Shown: positions 1 to 5,000 of the stretch, in pieces | How the letters are laid out: each line of letters starts with the position of its first letter | Position numbering within the stretch: the first letter of the stretch is position 1 | Assembly (NCBI GenBank): GCA_023301665.1 | Contig: JALZUL010000212.1 | Coordinates: 1 to 5,000 of the forward strand | Direction of reading: 5' to 3' | From: Ascidiaceihabitans sp. | GTDB taxonomy: Bacteria > Pseudomonadota > Alphaproteobacteria > Rhodobacterales > Rhodobacteraceae | Length of the DNA stretch: 5,000 bases | Notes under the pieces: generated by a model | The model's input: only the letters and a program-made list of their open reading frames with translations | Databases searched by the model: none | What the model was told of the DNA's origin: nothing | Made by a program: the position numbers and the translations under genes

Positions 1-455
1 CGTTGGCGTTCGCCGCCAGACAATGTGCCAAGATGACGGTGCACCAACCCAAATAGGTTCATTTGCTCTAATGCGCTGTCGATGATGTCTTTGTCTTTCG
101 CGTCCGTTGAGCCACCAAAACCGCGCCGATGTGGGGTGCGGCCAAGGGCAACAATTTCGCCAACCGATAAAGCAAAGTCGCTGGGTTGTTCCTGCAAGAC
201 AGCTGCGACGCGTTGGGCGGATGCGCGTGCTGACAAATCCCAAATGTCATCCCCGTCGATATGGACCGCGCCAGTCGTGGGGCGATGAAAACGATATAGC
301 AACCGAAGCAATGTTGTTTTGCCAGCCCCATTGGGCCCCACAACCCCAAGCACATTTCCAGCCGTCAGCTCAAAACTGATGGGGTGCAATAAGGTTTCCG
401 CACCACGTGCGGGTGACCAAGACAGGTCTTGCACAGAAAGCGAGGCTGCGATCAC
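1..455 (-). CDS. ABC transporter ATP-binding protein, FecE/BtuD family (N-terminal 151 residues; cut by window edge)
   Basis: This is the cytoplasmic ATPase of an importer of the cobalamin/siderophore/heme class. ATP hydrolysis would drive a BtuC/FecD-type permease, which is not in the window. Seen: Walker A GPNGAGKTT at residues 40-48, the Q-loop glutamine at 88 in AAVLQEQPSD, a family-typical GEIVALGRTPHR stretch around 100-110, and the ABC signature LSGGER at 145-150, where the window ends. Walker B and the H-loop lie outside. The start is GTG at 455-453. It overlaps the TGA of the DUF1636 gene (GTGA), so it is probably read by translational coupling, and no separate strong Shine-Dalgarno sequence is needed. 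The homology class is clear. Substrate is inferred: the cobalamin riboswitch at the head of the operon favours B12 or a cobalt compound over an iron chelate. It would be btuD-like, but the residues alone do not separate BtuD from FecE/FhuC/HmuV. Confidence 0.93.
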   Translation of the reverse strand, partial: MIAASLSVQDLSWSPARGAETLLHPISFELTAGNVLGVVGPNGAGKTTLLRLLYRFHRPTTGAVHIDGDDIWDLSARASAQRVAAVLQEQPSDFALSVGEIVALGRTPHRRGFGGSTDAKDKDIIDSALEQMNLFGLVHRHLGTLSGGERQ

Positions 456-847
456 GAGGCGAGGCTTTCGGTTGCTTCAATGGCGAGCATTGCCGCGGGA
501 ACCCGCGCTAATGTGGATGTGCGAAGTTTGCCGGGCCGGTCCATCGAAGAGCACCAGCCGTCATGAAGGTAAGTATATTGTTTTGCAAATGCCACGAGGT
601 CATCGATATCTGTTTCGGGATCTATATCCCCAAACAAATAGGTCGCTTTCTTGGTGCCATGATAGGCCACGGTACAGGGGCGATCACACCCTGCCATGCA
701 GGCCACGCCTGACACTTCAAAATTCTCGGGTACAGCATCGCCAGCCGCTGCAATTGCTTGGCGCAGGCGTTCTATCAGCTCATAACCGGGGCGACAGTTT
801 GTGCCTTTGTGCTTGCACGATGTGCATATCGTAATTCGGTGTCCCAT
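452..847 (-). CDS. DUF1636 family predicted metal-binding protein
   Basis: This 131-residue soluble protein matches the usual length and pattern of the DUF1636 (COG5469) family; its biochemical role is not established. Seen: an N-terminal ITICTSCKHKGTNC segment with Cys8, Cys11 and Cys18, a second cluster GVACMAGCDRPC with Cys50, Cys54 and Cys58, and a lone Cys99. The spacing resembles thioredoxin-like [2Fe-2S] ferredoxins, so a metal or Fe-S site is likely (inference). No signal peptide or membrane segment is visible. The ATG at 847-845 follows a good ribosome binding site, GGAGG, with a 5-nt spacer. Its 3' end overlaps the ABC ATPase start by 4 nt (GTGA). It lies downstream of a cobalamin riboswitch, which suggests a job in cobalt or corrinoid handling. 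The start also lies inside a possible 46-codon leader ORF in another frame, so its translation may be coupled to that ORF. Confidence 0.9.
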   Translation of the reverse strand: MGHRITICTSCKHKGTNCRPGYELIERLRQAIAAAGDAVPENFEVSGVACMAGCDRPCTVAYHGTKKATYLFGDIDPETDIDDLVAFAKQYTYLHDGWCSSMDRPGKLRTSTLARVPAAMLAIEATESLAS

Positions 848-920
848 AAGGCCCTCCGCCTTGCAGACAGGGGAAGGGGTTAGAACACTGTTGTTGCGGG
901 AAGAACCGCTTTGCCATCAT
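780..920 (-). CDS. Possible 46-codon leader ORF at the riboswitch output
   Basis: An open frame begins with two adjacent ATGs (920-918 and 917-915) and ends with TGA at 782-780, 66 nt inside the DUF1636 gene in another frame. A Shine-Dalgarno-like TCAGGAG (930-924) lies 3 nt before the first ATG and 6 nt before the second. It comes directly after the kissing-loop hairpin of the cobalamin riboswitch, so this is where a translational riboswitch would act. The product starts MMAKRFFPQQQCSNPFPC and contains a glycine-rich patch; I recognise no family and no membrane segment. The simplest reading is a regulatory leader whose translation carries ribosomes to the DUF1636 start. It may instead be a chance ORF, since DUF1636 has its own good GGAGG. 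Conservation of the reading frame would decide. Confidence 0.4.
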   Translation of the reverse strand: MMAKRFFPQQQCSNPFPCLQGGGPYGTPNYDMHIVQAQRHKLSPRL

Positions 921-931
921 ATGCTCCTGAC

Positions 932-946
932 CAGGCACCCCGCCTG
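932..946 (-). promoter_or_regulatory. Riboswitch expression platform: kissing-loop hairpin (P13/L13-like)
   Basis: The RNA CAGGC-GGGGU-GCCUG folds into a 5-bp hairpin. Its GGGGUGC (941-935) is an exact complement of GCACCCC (1064-1058) in the L5 position of the aptamer. This is the known L5-L13 kissing interaction of class I cobalamin riboswitches. The hairpin ends 1 nt before the TCAGGAG ribosome-binding sequence (930-924). That implies control of translation initiation: ligand stabilises the kissing complex and hinders ribosome access at the ATGs at 920-915. The pairing is seen directly; the mode of control is inferred. Confidence 0.75.
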
Positions 947-960
947 TATCGAGTTAAAAT

Positions 961-982
961 TACGCCGCATGAAATGCGCCGT
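961..982 (-). other. Hairpin between aptamer and output hairpin
   Basis: The minus strand reads ACGGCGCAT-TTC-ATGCGGCGT (982-962): eight base pairs with one G-G mismatch and a 3-nt loop, followed by AATTTTAAC. It could be a structural spacer helix stacked on the aptamer. It could also be a weak intrinsic terminator, but the run of only four T residues, offset by two A residues, makes termination doubtful. Confidence 0.45.
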
Positions 983-983
983 T

Positions 984-1139
984 GATGGCAGGTCTCCTGA
1001 CTTGCGGGTCGCTGCATTCCCCAACCTTCCCAGACATATGTCCAGTGGCTTAATCGGGGGGTGCTCGCCGCCTACAGTTGCGGGGGCAGTCATGGATTTA
1101 GCGTAGCACTGCTACACCGTACCGTGTTCCCTTTTCATC
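984..1139 (-). ncRNA. Cobalamin riboswitch aptamer (class I, AdoCbl type)
   Basis: The minus strand carries the conserved elements in order. They are GGGAACACGGTACGGTG near 1133-1117, AAATCC with GCCCCCGCAACTGTAGGCGG (1087-1068), GCGAGC, the L5 segment with GCACCCC (1064-1058), GCCACTG (1049-1043), GGGAAGG (1031-1025), and the B12 box AAGTCAGGAGACCTGCC (1003-987). A short closing helix GATG/CATC pairs 1139-1136 with 987-984. A small extra hairpin, GTAGC-AGT-GCTAC (1115-1103), is inserted after GGTG. Adenosylcobalamin binding to this RNA class lowers expression of downstream B12 uptake or synthesis genes. Here it precedes the DUF1636 and ABC ATPase genes. Outer boundaries are approximate; identity is not in doubt. 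Confidence 0.95.
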
Positions 1140-1144
1140 TCTTT

Positions 1145-1156
1145 GGCTGATCAGCC
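1145..1156. repeat. 12-bp perfect palindrome upstream of the riboswitch
   Basis: GGCTGATCAGCC is perfectly self-complementary and ends 6 nt before the first paired base of the riboswitch closing helix. It could be an operator half-pair near the transcription start, or an extra RNA stem at the 5' end of the leader. No regulator family is identified. Confidence 0.5.
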
Positions 1157-1267
1157 TCCAAGAACCATCTGGAATATGCAAATAGCAATCCATCCGCGTG
1201 GTCAACGCAAAAAATGTGATGACCCGTCGGAAGCTGCCAAGGGCTTTACCATGTGGGATGTTGTAAC

Positions 1268-1287
1268 TGTAATGATATAACATTACA
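1268..1287. promoter_or_regulatory. Near-perfect 20-bp operator-like palindrome (Zur/Fur-like)
   Basis: The plus strand reads TGTAATGATATAACATTACA. Nine of ten pairs match: arms TGTAATG/CATTACA are exact and only the outermost pair of the centre is broken. The half-site TATAACATTAC resembles zinc-uptake regulator (Zur) boxes as I recall them from alphaproteobacteria. It lies about 130 bp upstream of the riboswitch and 64 bp past the response regulator stop, so the only adjacent promoter it could serve is that of the riboswitch operon. Regulator identity is inference. Confidence 0.5.
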
Positions 1288-1335
1288 ATACGAGCTTGAG
1301 TCGAATTTAGGTATAGTCTCTGGATTTTTGCGTTT

Positions 1336-1366
1336 GGCAGAGGAGGCGTCTTAAAAGAGCTCTGCC
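1336..1366 (-). other. Hairpin at the response regulator stop codon
   Basis: GGCAGAG (1366-1360) and CTCTGCC (1342-1336) are exact complements around a 17-nt loop that contains the TAA stop (1353-1351). The RNA continues AAACGCAAAAATCC, with no U-run, so it does not look like a standard intrinsic terminator. It may slow mRNA decay or be incidental. No better terminator for this operon was found. Confidence 0.3.
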
Positions 1367-1974
1367 GATGCAGAAAAATCAATCAGCTGCGCCACGGATT
1401 TCATTTCCATTTTCTCCAAAATGCGTGCGCGATGATGATCTACAGTTCTTGGACTAATATCCAATATTCGGCCGATTTCTTTGCTCGACGTGGCGGAGGC
1501 ATTGGAAATCATGATGCGCGCGATTTCCTGTTCGCGTGCGGTCAAACGATCAAACTTTTCTTTTGCAGACTGAGTTTCTTTGATGAGTGCGCGGGCGGCC
1601 CGATCGGTTTCAAACGCTTCTTCGATACACTTGATCAAGGTGTGTTGGCGAAACGGTTTTTCTAAGAAATCTACCGCACCAGCTTTCATGGCTTGGACGG
1701 ATTCTGAAATACCGCCATGTCCGGAAATGAACACGATCGGAATTGTTATCTTGTCTTCATTTAGGCGTTCCTGAAGCTCCAACCCATTTAGCCCAGGCAT
1801 GCCGTAGTCTAGAATTAAACAGCCCGGCTGTGCGGCAACGTAGCTTTGCAAAAACGCTTCGGCGGATGGGAATGTCTCGACAGTATAGCCGCGCATTTTC
1901 AATGCGCGTGCGAGGCTTGTCCGGATCCGACTGTCGTCGTCGACGAGAAAGACAGTTGAATGTGTCGCCGTCAC
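1351..1974 (-). CDS. FixJ/DctR-family two-component response regulator
   Basis: This 207-residue protein is a DNA-binding transcription regulator activated by phosphorylation. Receiver domain (about 5-120): acidic pocket Asp12-Asp14 in FLVDDD, phospho-acceptor Asp56 in LILDYGMPG, Ser84 in FISGHG, and Lys106 in LEKPF, a complete active site. LuxR/NarL-type helix-turn-helix (about 142-200): LTAREQEIARIM, then SKEIGRILDISPRTVDHHRARILEKM. Length and architecture fit FixJ, TtrR and DctR. The start is GTG at 1974-1972, overlapping the kinase TGA (GTGA) with no strong ribosome binding site, so it is probably coupled to kinase translation. Its partner is the upstream kinase gene. The likely target is the divergent TAXI transporter promoter, by analogy with DctS/DctR control of a TRAP transporter in Rhodobacter; this target is inferred. 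The product ends with TAA inside a hairpin. Confidence 0.95.
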   Translation of the reverse strand: MTATHSTVFLVDDDSRIRTSLARALKMRGYTVETFPSAEAFLQSYVAAQPGCLILDYGMPGLNGLELQERLNEDKITIPIVFISGHGGISESVQAMKAGAVDFLEKPFRQHTLIKCIEEAFETDRAARALIKETQSAKEKFDRLTAREQEIARIMISNASATSSKEIGRILDISPRTVDHHRARILEKMEMKSVAQLIDFSASAELF

Positions 1975-3962
1975 TTGAGGGCCTTATCGGTTTTGGGACT
2001 CATTTGTTTCTCATTTGGAGTCGGTTTGGAATTTAAGGTTAGGCAAAAGCGGGTGCCGGTCTTGTGACCTGCATCATACCACAATCGGCCGCCATTGGCC
2101 TCAACAATTGTGCGGCAAATAGATAAGCCTAAGCCCATACCGTCTTTCTTTGTGGTTTCGAATTGTTGGAACAAGGTGACATCGGGATCAATCCCCGGTC
2201 CGGTGTCTTCGACGGATACCAGCAATTCCCCATCCTTGTGATTGGCGGTTATGACGACTTTTCTAACGGGGCTGTTGGCGTTTGAAACAGCTTCGCAGGC
2301 GTTGCGCACCAAGTTGATTAAAACCTGTGCGATTTGTGTGCGGTTTCCCGAAATAAACGGCATCTTCATCACATCAACGATGAGCTCAACCTCATGCACT
2401 TCGGCTTCGTGGTCCAAGAGGCGTTGGGTTTGTTCGAGCAGTTCATTGAAATCAAACAGAACCTTTCGACCACGATCCTTTCTGACAAAGCCTCTTAGGG
2501 CGCGGATAATATCACCGCCGCGGTGGGCTTGTTCGTCTAGTTCCTCGAGAATGCTGAGGAGTTCCTCATTGCCGCCTTTTCTTTGTTTGGCGGTTGAGAT
2601 GGCAGCATCGACGTTTTGTGAAATCGCGGTGAGTGGTTGACTAAGCTCGTGTGCCAACCCCGTCGCCATCTGACCCATGAGGTTCAGGCGTGAAAAATGT
2701 GAGAGGTCACGGTTGAGCTTTAGGATCTGGGCATCCGCTTTGCGGCGTTGTGAGATCTCGTTGATCAGGGCCTCGTTGGCGTTCATCAGCTCTTTGTAGG
2801 TGCGTGGCAGGGGTTCAGAGGCTGACATCTCGCCTTGTGAAACGAGTGCTGTGCGCACGGCGAAGGCGCGAACGGGTCTTAGGATGAATTCGGCGATGAG
2901 CACGCCGGCGATTGCAGTGATGAATGAGATAATTGCAGCAAGCCAGATGTTTCGTTTTCGGTTGTCTTTGATGCTTTGTGTGAAATCGTTTTCGGGGGCA
3001 TAGGTCGCGATCGTCCAAGGTAAATCGGCCCCTGTGATCGGCATGATCAAGGACACATAGCTTTCGCCAGCGAAATTGAATTCGGACCGCATTTCTTGTT
3101 TGATCTCAACCAAGCCAGTGGCGGCAAGAGCAGAAAAGGCACCCTGCGCGATTGGGTCTTCGATGTTTTCGATCCCGATGAATTCGAGCCGCCCGCCTTT
3201 GTTTACGATGATTTGCGCCAAATCGGGGTGGGCGATCACATCGCCATTTTGGTTTAAAATCAATGCCGTACCGTTGGCGCTGATTTCCAGTTCCGAGAGG
3301 AAATTGGAAATGGTCGAGATTTCAATATCGACCCCGATCACCCCCTTTAGGCCTGCATCAGAGACCACCGGGGATGAGACCGAGATGCCGGGCTGTTGGG
3401 AGGAAAAGAAGATATAGGGGTCTGTCCAATTGGTGGCGCGTGTGGATTTTGCGTTCTTGTACCACGGCCGCGTGCGTGGATCGAAGATGTCTGTTGGGTC
3501 GACCTCGCGCTTAAGGACTGCGAAGCTTTCATCGCGCCAAATCAATTCGGTGGTTTTTCGGCCCGCCTCGGTCAGTACAAATTTAGTACGAAACCCGCCG
3601 TGTTTCTCGCTGCGCATGACGTAGACAAAGTTCCCCGCTTCGTCACCGAAATAGAGGCCGGACAATTGGCTCTCGGTTTGTAGGCTTTGGAAAAGCAATT
3701 TTTCCAAACCGTCATAGTCGGTTTCAGAAACGATGCCATTTTCGATGAGACGGCTTGTGAGTTCTGCGGTCTCGCGGGCAGGGGTTAGGAAGCTGTTAGA
3801 GTGCTCGCTCGCGTTTGATCCGGCTTCGGTTAAAAGCTCTCTGGCGTGTTCGAGAATAACTTTTTCAGTGGTCACATATGACGTGGAAACGACCGTAATG
3901 ATCGCCAAGAACTGCAGACCCGCTAGGCTGGCCGCCAAAATGAAACCTAAAGAAACTTTCAT
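1971..3962 (-). CDS. Membrane sensor histidine kinase with periplasmic dCache domain (DctS/DctB-like)
   Basis: This 663-residue inner-membrane sensor phosphorylates the downstream response regulator. Domains: membrane segment 5-29; periplasmic double-Cache domain about 35-335, with the typical FDPRTRPWY (160-168), TDPYIF (180-185), a GVIGVDIEIS strand (207-216) and a second lobe at 231-327; membrane segment about 339-361; degenerate HAMP-like stretch starting RPVRAF (362-367) and running to about 405; coiled coil to about 423; HisKA with phospho-acceptor His438 in GLAHELSQPL; HATPase with N-box INLVRNACEA (549-558), G1 EDTGPGI (585-591) and G2 GMGLGLSI (608-615). All catalytic motifs are intact. 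Length is close to DctS/DctB. The ATG at 3962 is the only sensible start, because an in-frame TGA lies just upstream at 3992-3990 and no other start codon intervenes; no clear Shine-Dalgarno precedes it. The ligand is not predictable; the dCache fold in relatives binds dicarboxylates, amino acids or other small acids. Confidence 0.95.
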   Translation of the reverse strand: MKVSLGFILAASLAGLQFLAIITVVSTSYVTTEKVILEHARELLTEAGSNASEHSNSFLTPARETAELTSRLIENGIVSETDYDGLEKLLFQSLQTESQLSGLYFGDEAGNFVYVMRSEKHGGFRTKFVLTEAGRKTTELIWRDESFAVLKREVDPTDIFDPRTRPWYKNAKSTRATNWTDPYIFFSSQQPGISVSSPVVSDAGLKGVIGVDIEISTISNFLSELEISANGTALILNQNGDVIAHPDLAQIIVNKGGRLEFIGIENIEDPIAQGAFSALAATGLVEIKQEMRSEFNFAGESYVSLIMPITGADLPWTIATYAPENDFTQSIKDNRKRNIWLAAIISFITAIAGVLIAEFILRPVRAFAVRTALVSQGEMSASEPLPRTYKELMNANEALINEISQRRKADAQILKLNRDLSHFSRLNLMGQMATGLAHELSQPLTAISQNVDAAISTAKQRKGGNEELLSILEELDEQAHRGGDIIRALRGFVRKDRGRKVLFDFNELLEQTQRLLDHEAEVHEVELIVDVMKMPFISGNRTQIAQVLINLVRNACEAVSNANSPVRKVVITANHKDGELLVSVEDTGPGIDPDVTLFQQFETTKKDGMGLGLSICRTIVEANGGRLWYDAGHKTGTRFCLTLNSKPTPNEKQMSPKTDKALK

Positions 3963-4259
3963 GACGTGTTTGATACCAAATGTGTAAACGGCTCATGGCA
4001 TGTTGGCACAGGTAAGCTGATTTCGAAAACGGGTGCACGCGATACCACCGCGGTCTGGGCGAAACAGACGACACACAATGGTTTCGAAGTTGTTGGGAAA
4101 CCTTTGGAAAAGTCGTGGTTCATCGCAAGATCCCTGTCGCATGGGGGGTACGCATCTGGGCCGCACGGGACAAGTCATCTCATTTTGAGGCGGTTTTTTC
4201 TATAGGTAGTTACGCGCATAGACAAGAATCGGGACGGCTGAGACCTTTCGCCCATACCG

Positions 4260-4273
4260 GAAAATTAATTTTC
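4260..4273. repeat. AT-rich 14-bp perfect palindrome upstream of the TAXI gene
   Basis: GAAAATTAATTTTC is exactly self-complementary. Flanking ACCG (4256-4259) and CGGT (4273-4276) can also pair if one G is bulged. It lies 98 bp upstream of the TAXI start codon, a reasonable place for an activator or repressor site or a bent upstream element. Confidence 0.45.
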
Positions 4274-4314
4274 GGTTGCCTTTGAGTGTGCGCGGAGCGG
4301 CTTTACTCGCGTGT

Positions 4315-4324
4315 TTTACGTAAA
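4315..4324. promoter_or_regulatory. TTTACGTAAA dyad, candidate response regulator site
   Basis: This perfect 10-bp palindrome lies 47 bp before the TAXI start codon. A TACGTA core is compatible with sites described for FixJ/NarL-type regulators, and such a regulator is encoded by the adjacent operon. A 10-bp dyad can easily occur by chance in 400 bp, so the assignment is tentative. Confidence 0.25.
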
Positions 4325-4360
4325 CGGTAATCTGCGTGCATTCAGGGCAAATAGACAATC

Positions 4361-4366
4361 GGGAGA
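4361..4366 (+). promoter_or_regulatory. Ribosome binding site of the TAXI gene
   Basis: GGGAGA lies 5 nt before the ATG at 4372 and fixes this start, which also gives a complete signal peptide. Confidence 0.7.
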
Positions 4367-4371
4367 GAAGC

Positions 4372-5000
4372 ATGTCTCAAAACAAATTCACCTTGGCTGC
4401 AGCTGCAGTCGCTGCATTTTCTGCAACTGCGCCAATGGCATCAGCAGAAGAATTCATTACCATCGGAACCGGTGGCGTTACTGGCGTTTACTACCCAACG
4501 GGTGGTGCAATTTGCCGGTTGGTTAACAAAGGCCGCAAAGAGCACGGTATTCGGTGTTCTGTAGAATCCACGGGCGGCTCAGTTTACAACATCAACACCA
4601 TCCGCGAAGGCGAGTTGGAATTTGGCGTTGCGCAATCTGATTGGCAGCATCACGCGTTTAACGGCACGTCCAAATTCGAAGATGCTGGCGCATTTGAGGG
4701 TTTGCGCGCTGTATTCTCAGTGCACCCTGAGCCATTCACAGTTGTTGCGCGTGCAGATGCCGGCATCACCACGTTCGACGACCTAAAAGGCAAGCGCGTT
4801 AACATCGGTAACCCAGGTTCCGGTCAGCGCGGCACAATGGAAGTCCTGTTGGGTGCCAAAGGCTGGACAACTGGCGATTTCGCTTTGGCAACTGAGCTGA
4901 AAGCGGCAGAGCAATCAGCGGCGCTGTGCGATAACCAAATTGATGCGATGGTTTATACCGTTGGCCACCCATCCGGTTCTATCCAAGAAGCAACAACAGC
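4372..5000 (+). CDS. TAXI family TRAP transporter solute-binding protein (N-terminal 209 residues; cut by window edge)
   Basis: This is the periplasmic binding protein of a tripartite ATP-independent transporter. It captures a small, usually acidic solute and delivers it to a TRAP permease, which normally follows in the operon but lies outside the window. Seen: a signal peptide of about 25 residues (MSQNKFTLAA start, alanine-rich core, ASA|EE cleavage), then the family hallmark ITIGTGGVTGVYYPTGGA (29-46), STGGSVYNINTIREGELEFGVAQSD (66-90), a conserved LRAVFSVHPEPFTVVAR run (111-127), and DLKGKRVNIGNPGSGQRGTMEVLL (137-160). The match to the TAXI family is strong. Two to three cysteines are present (48, 62, 186), possibly a periplasmic disulfide. 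It is transcribed divergently from the sensor kinase/regulator pair, which suggests ligand-induced expression. The substrate is unknown; some relatives transport glutamate or 2-oxoglutarate. Confidence 0.93.
   Translation, partial: MSQNKFTLAAAAVAAFSATAPMASAEEFITIGTGGVTGVYYPTGGAICRLVNKGRKEHGIRCSVESTGGSVYNINTIREGELEFGVAQSDWQHHAFNGTSKFEDAGAFEGLRAVFSVHPEPFTVVARADAGITTFDDLKGKRVNIGNPGSGQRGTMEVLLGAKGWTTGDFALATELKAAEQSAALCDNQIDAMVYTVGHPSGSIQEATT

Larger units (their letters stand above)
3963..4371. other. Divergent intergenic control region (409 nt)
   Basis: No convincing gene lies here; the short open frames on both strands lack ribosome binding sites and recognisable sequence. It must hold promoters for the leftward kinase/regulator operon and the rightward TAXI operon. 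Seen: a 14-bp AT palindrome (4260-4273), a TTTACGTAAA dyad (4315-4324), and a GGTTTC/GAAACC inverted repeat (4080-4085 and 4097-4102). For the kinase there is a weak leftward candidate, TTGTCT (4225-4220) with TATAGA (4204-4199); its 15-nt spacer is short, and it would give a leader of well over 200 nt. No sigma-54 type site with correct spacing was found. Confidence 0.7.

Noticed and set aside
319..834. 171-codon plus-strand ORF
   Set aside because: It is antisense to the clear DUF1636 and ABC ATPase genes, with low-complexity shadow translation and no motifs.
1177..1205. Promoter for the riboswitch operon: TTGACC (1205-1200) with a -10 about 17 nt on
   Set aside because: The -35 is good, but the hexamers at 16-19 nt spacing (TTTGCA, TTGCAT and neighbours) are poor -10 matches. 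The promoter is probably in this region but cannot be placed.
1098..1382. 94-codon ORF on the minus strand between the regulator and the riboswitch
   Set aside because: It overlaps the regulator 3' end and runs into the riboswitch aptamer. It has no ribosome binding site or recognisable family, and it crosses the operator-like palindrome.
2800..3018. Short ORFs overlapping the kinase on both strands
   Set aside because: They are shadows of the kinase coding frame, which has continuous domain homology through this stretch.
4003..4018. Possible sigma-54 promoter TTGGCACAGGTAAGCT
   Set aside because: GG to GC spacing is 9 rather than 10 and the -12 element is poor. The adjacent regulator is a FixJ/NarL type without a sigma-54 activator domain.
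4174..4200. Terminator-like CTCATTTTGAG followed by GCGG and six T residues
   Set aside because: Only a 4-bp stem, and no plus-strand gene ends upstream, so there is nothing to terminate.
3966..4205. 79-codon plus-strand ORF and opposing minus-strand ORFs in the divergent region
   Set aside because: No ribosome binding site, no family resemblance, and they begin inside or next to the kinase start; judged chance ORFs.

Overview
The window looks like chromosome of an alphaproteobacterium, probably Rhodobacterales/Roseobacter group. The pointers are a cobalamin riboswitch in front of a DUF1636 gene and a FecE/BtuD-type ABC ATPase, a DctS/DctR-like (FixJ-family) two-component pair, and a TAXI-type TRAP transporter binding protein. 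This assignment is inference; there is no rRNA or marker gene to fix it. I see no insertion sequence, CRISPR array, tRNA or prophage gene.

Layout. (1) 1-1139, minus strand: a cobalamin-responsive operon. Reading leftwards, it has a class I cobalamin riboswitch aptamer (about 1139-984), an expression platform with a kissing-loop hairpin (946-932), a possible 46-codon leader ORF (920-780), a 131-residue Cys-rich DUF1636 protein (847-452), and the N-terminal 151 residues of an ABC ATPase (455 to the window edge). The last two overlap by 4 nt. (2) 1140-1350: a short intergenic region with two clear DNA palindromes, one of them Zur/Fur-operator-like. (3) 1351-3962, minus strand: a sensor histidine kinase (663 aa, periplasmic dCache domain) and its FixJ/NarL-type response regulator (207 aa), also overlapping by 4 nt. 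(4) 3963-4371: a 409-nt divergent control region with an AT-rich 14-bp palindrome and a TTTACGTAAA dyad. (5) 4372 to the window edge, plus strand: the secreted TAXI-family solute-binding protein, cut at the right edge.

How the parts fit. The left operon is most simply a B12-repressed uptake/handling operon: low cobalamin opens translation of the metal-binding-type DUF1636 protein and the ABC importer. The right half is a sensing-and-uptake module: a kinase with an extracytoplasmic ligand-binding domain phosphorylates a DNA-binding regulator, which probably controls the divergently transcribed TRAP transporter. The ligand cannot be read from sequence.

No gene cassette here looks like an undescribed system. 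The less ordinary signals are regulatory: the leader ORF placed exactly at the riboswitch output, the Zur-like palindrome upstream of the B12 riboswitch, and the dyads in the divergent region.
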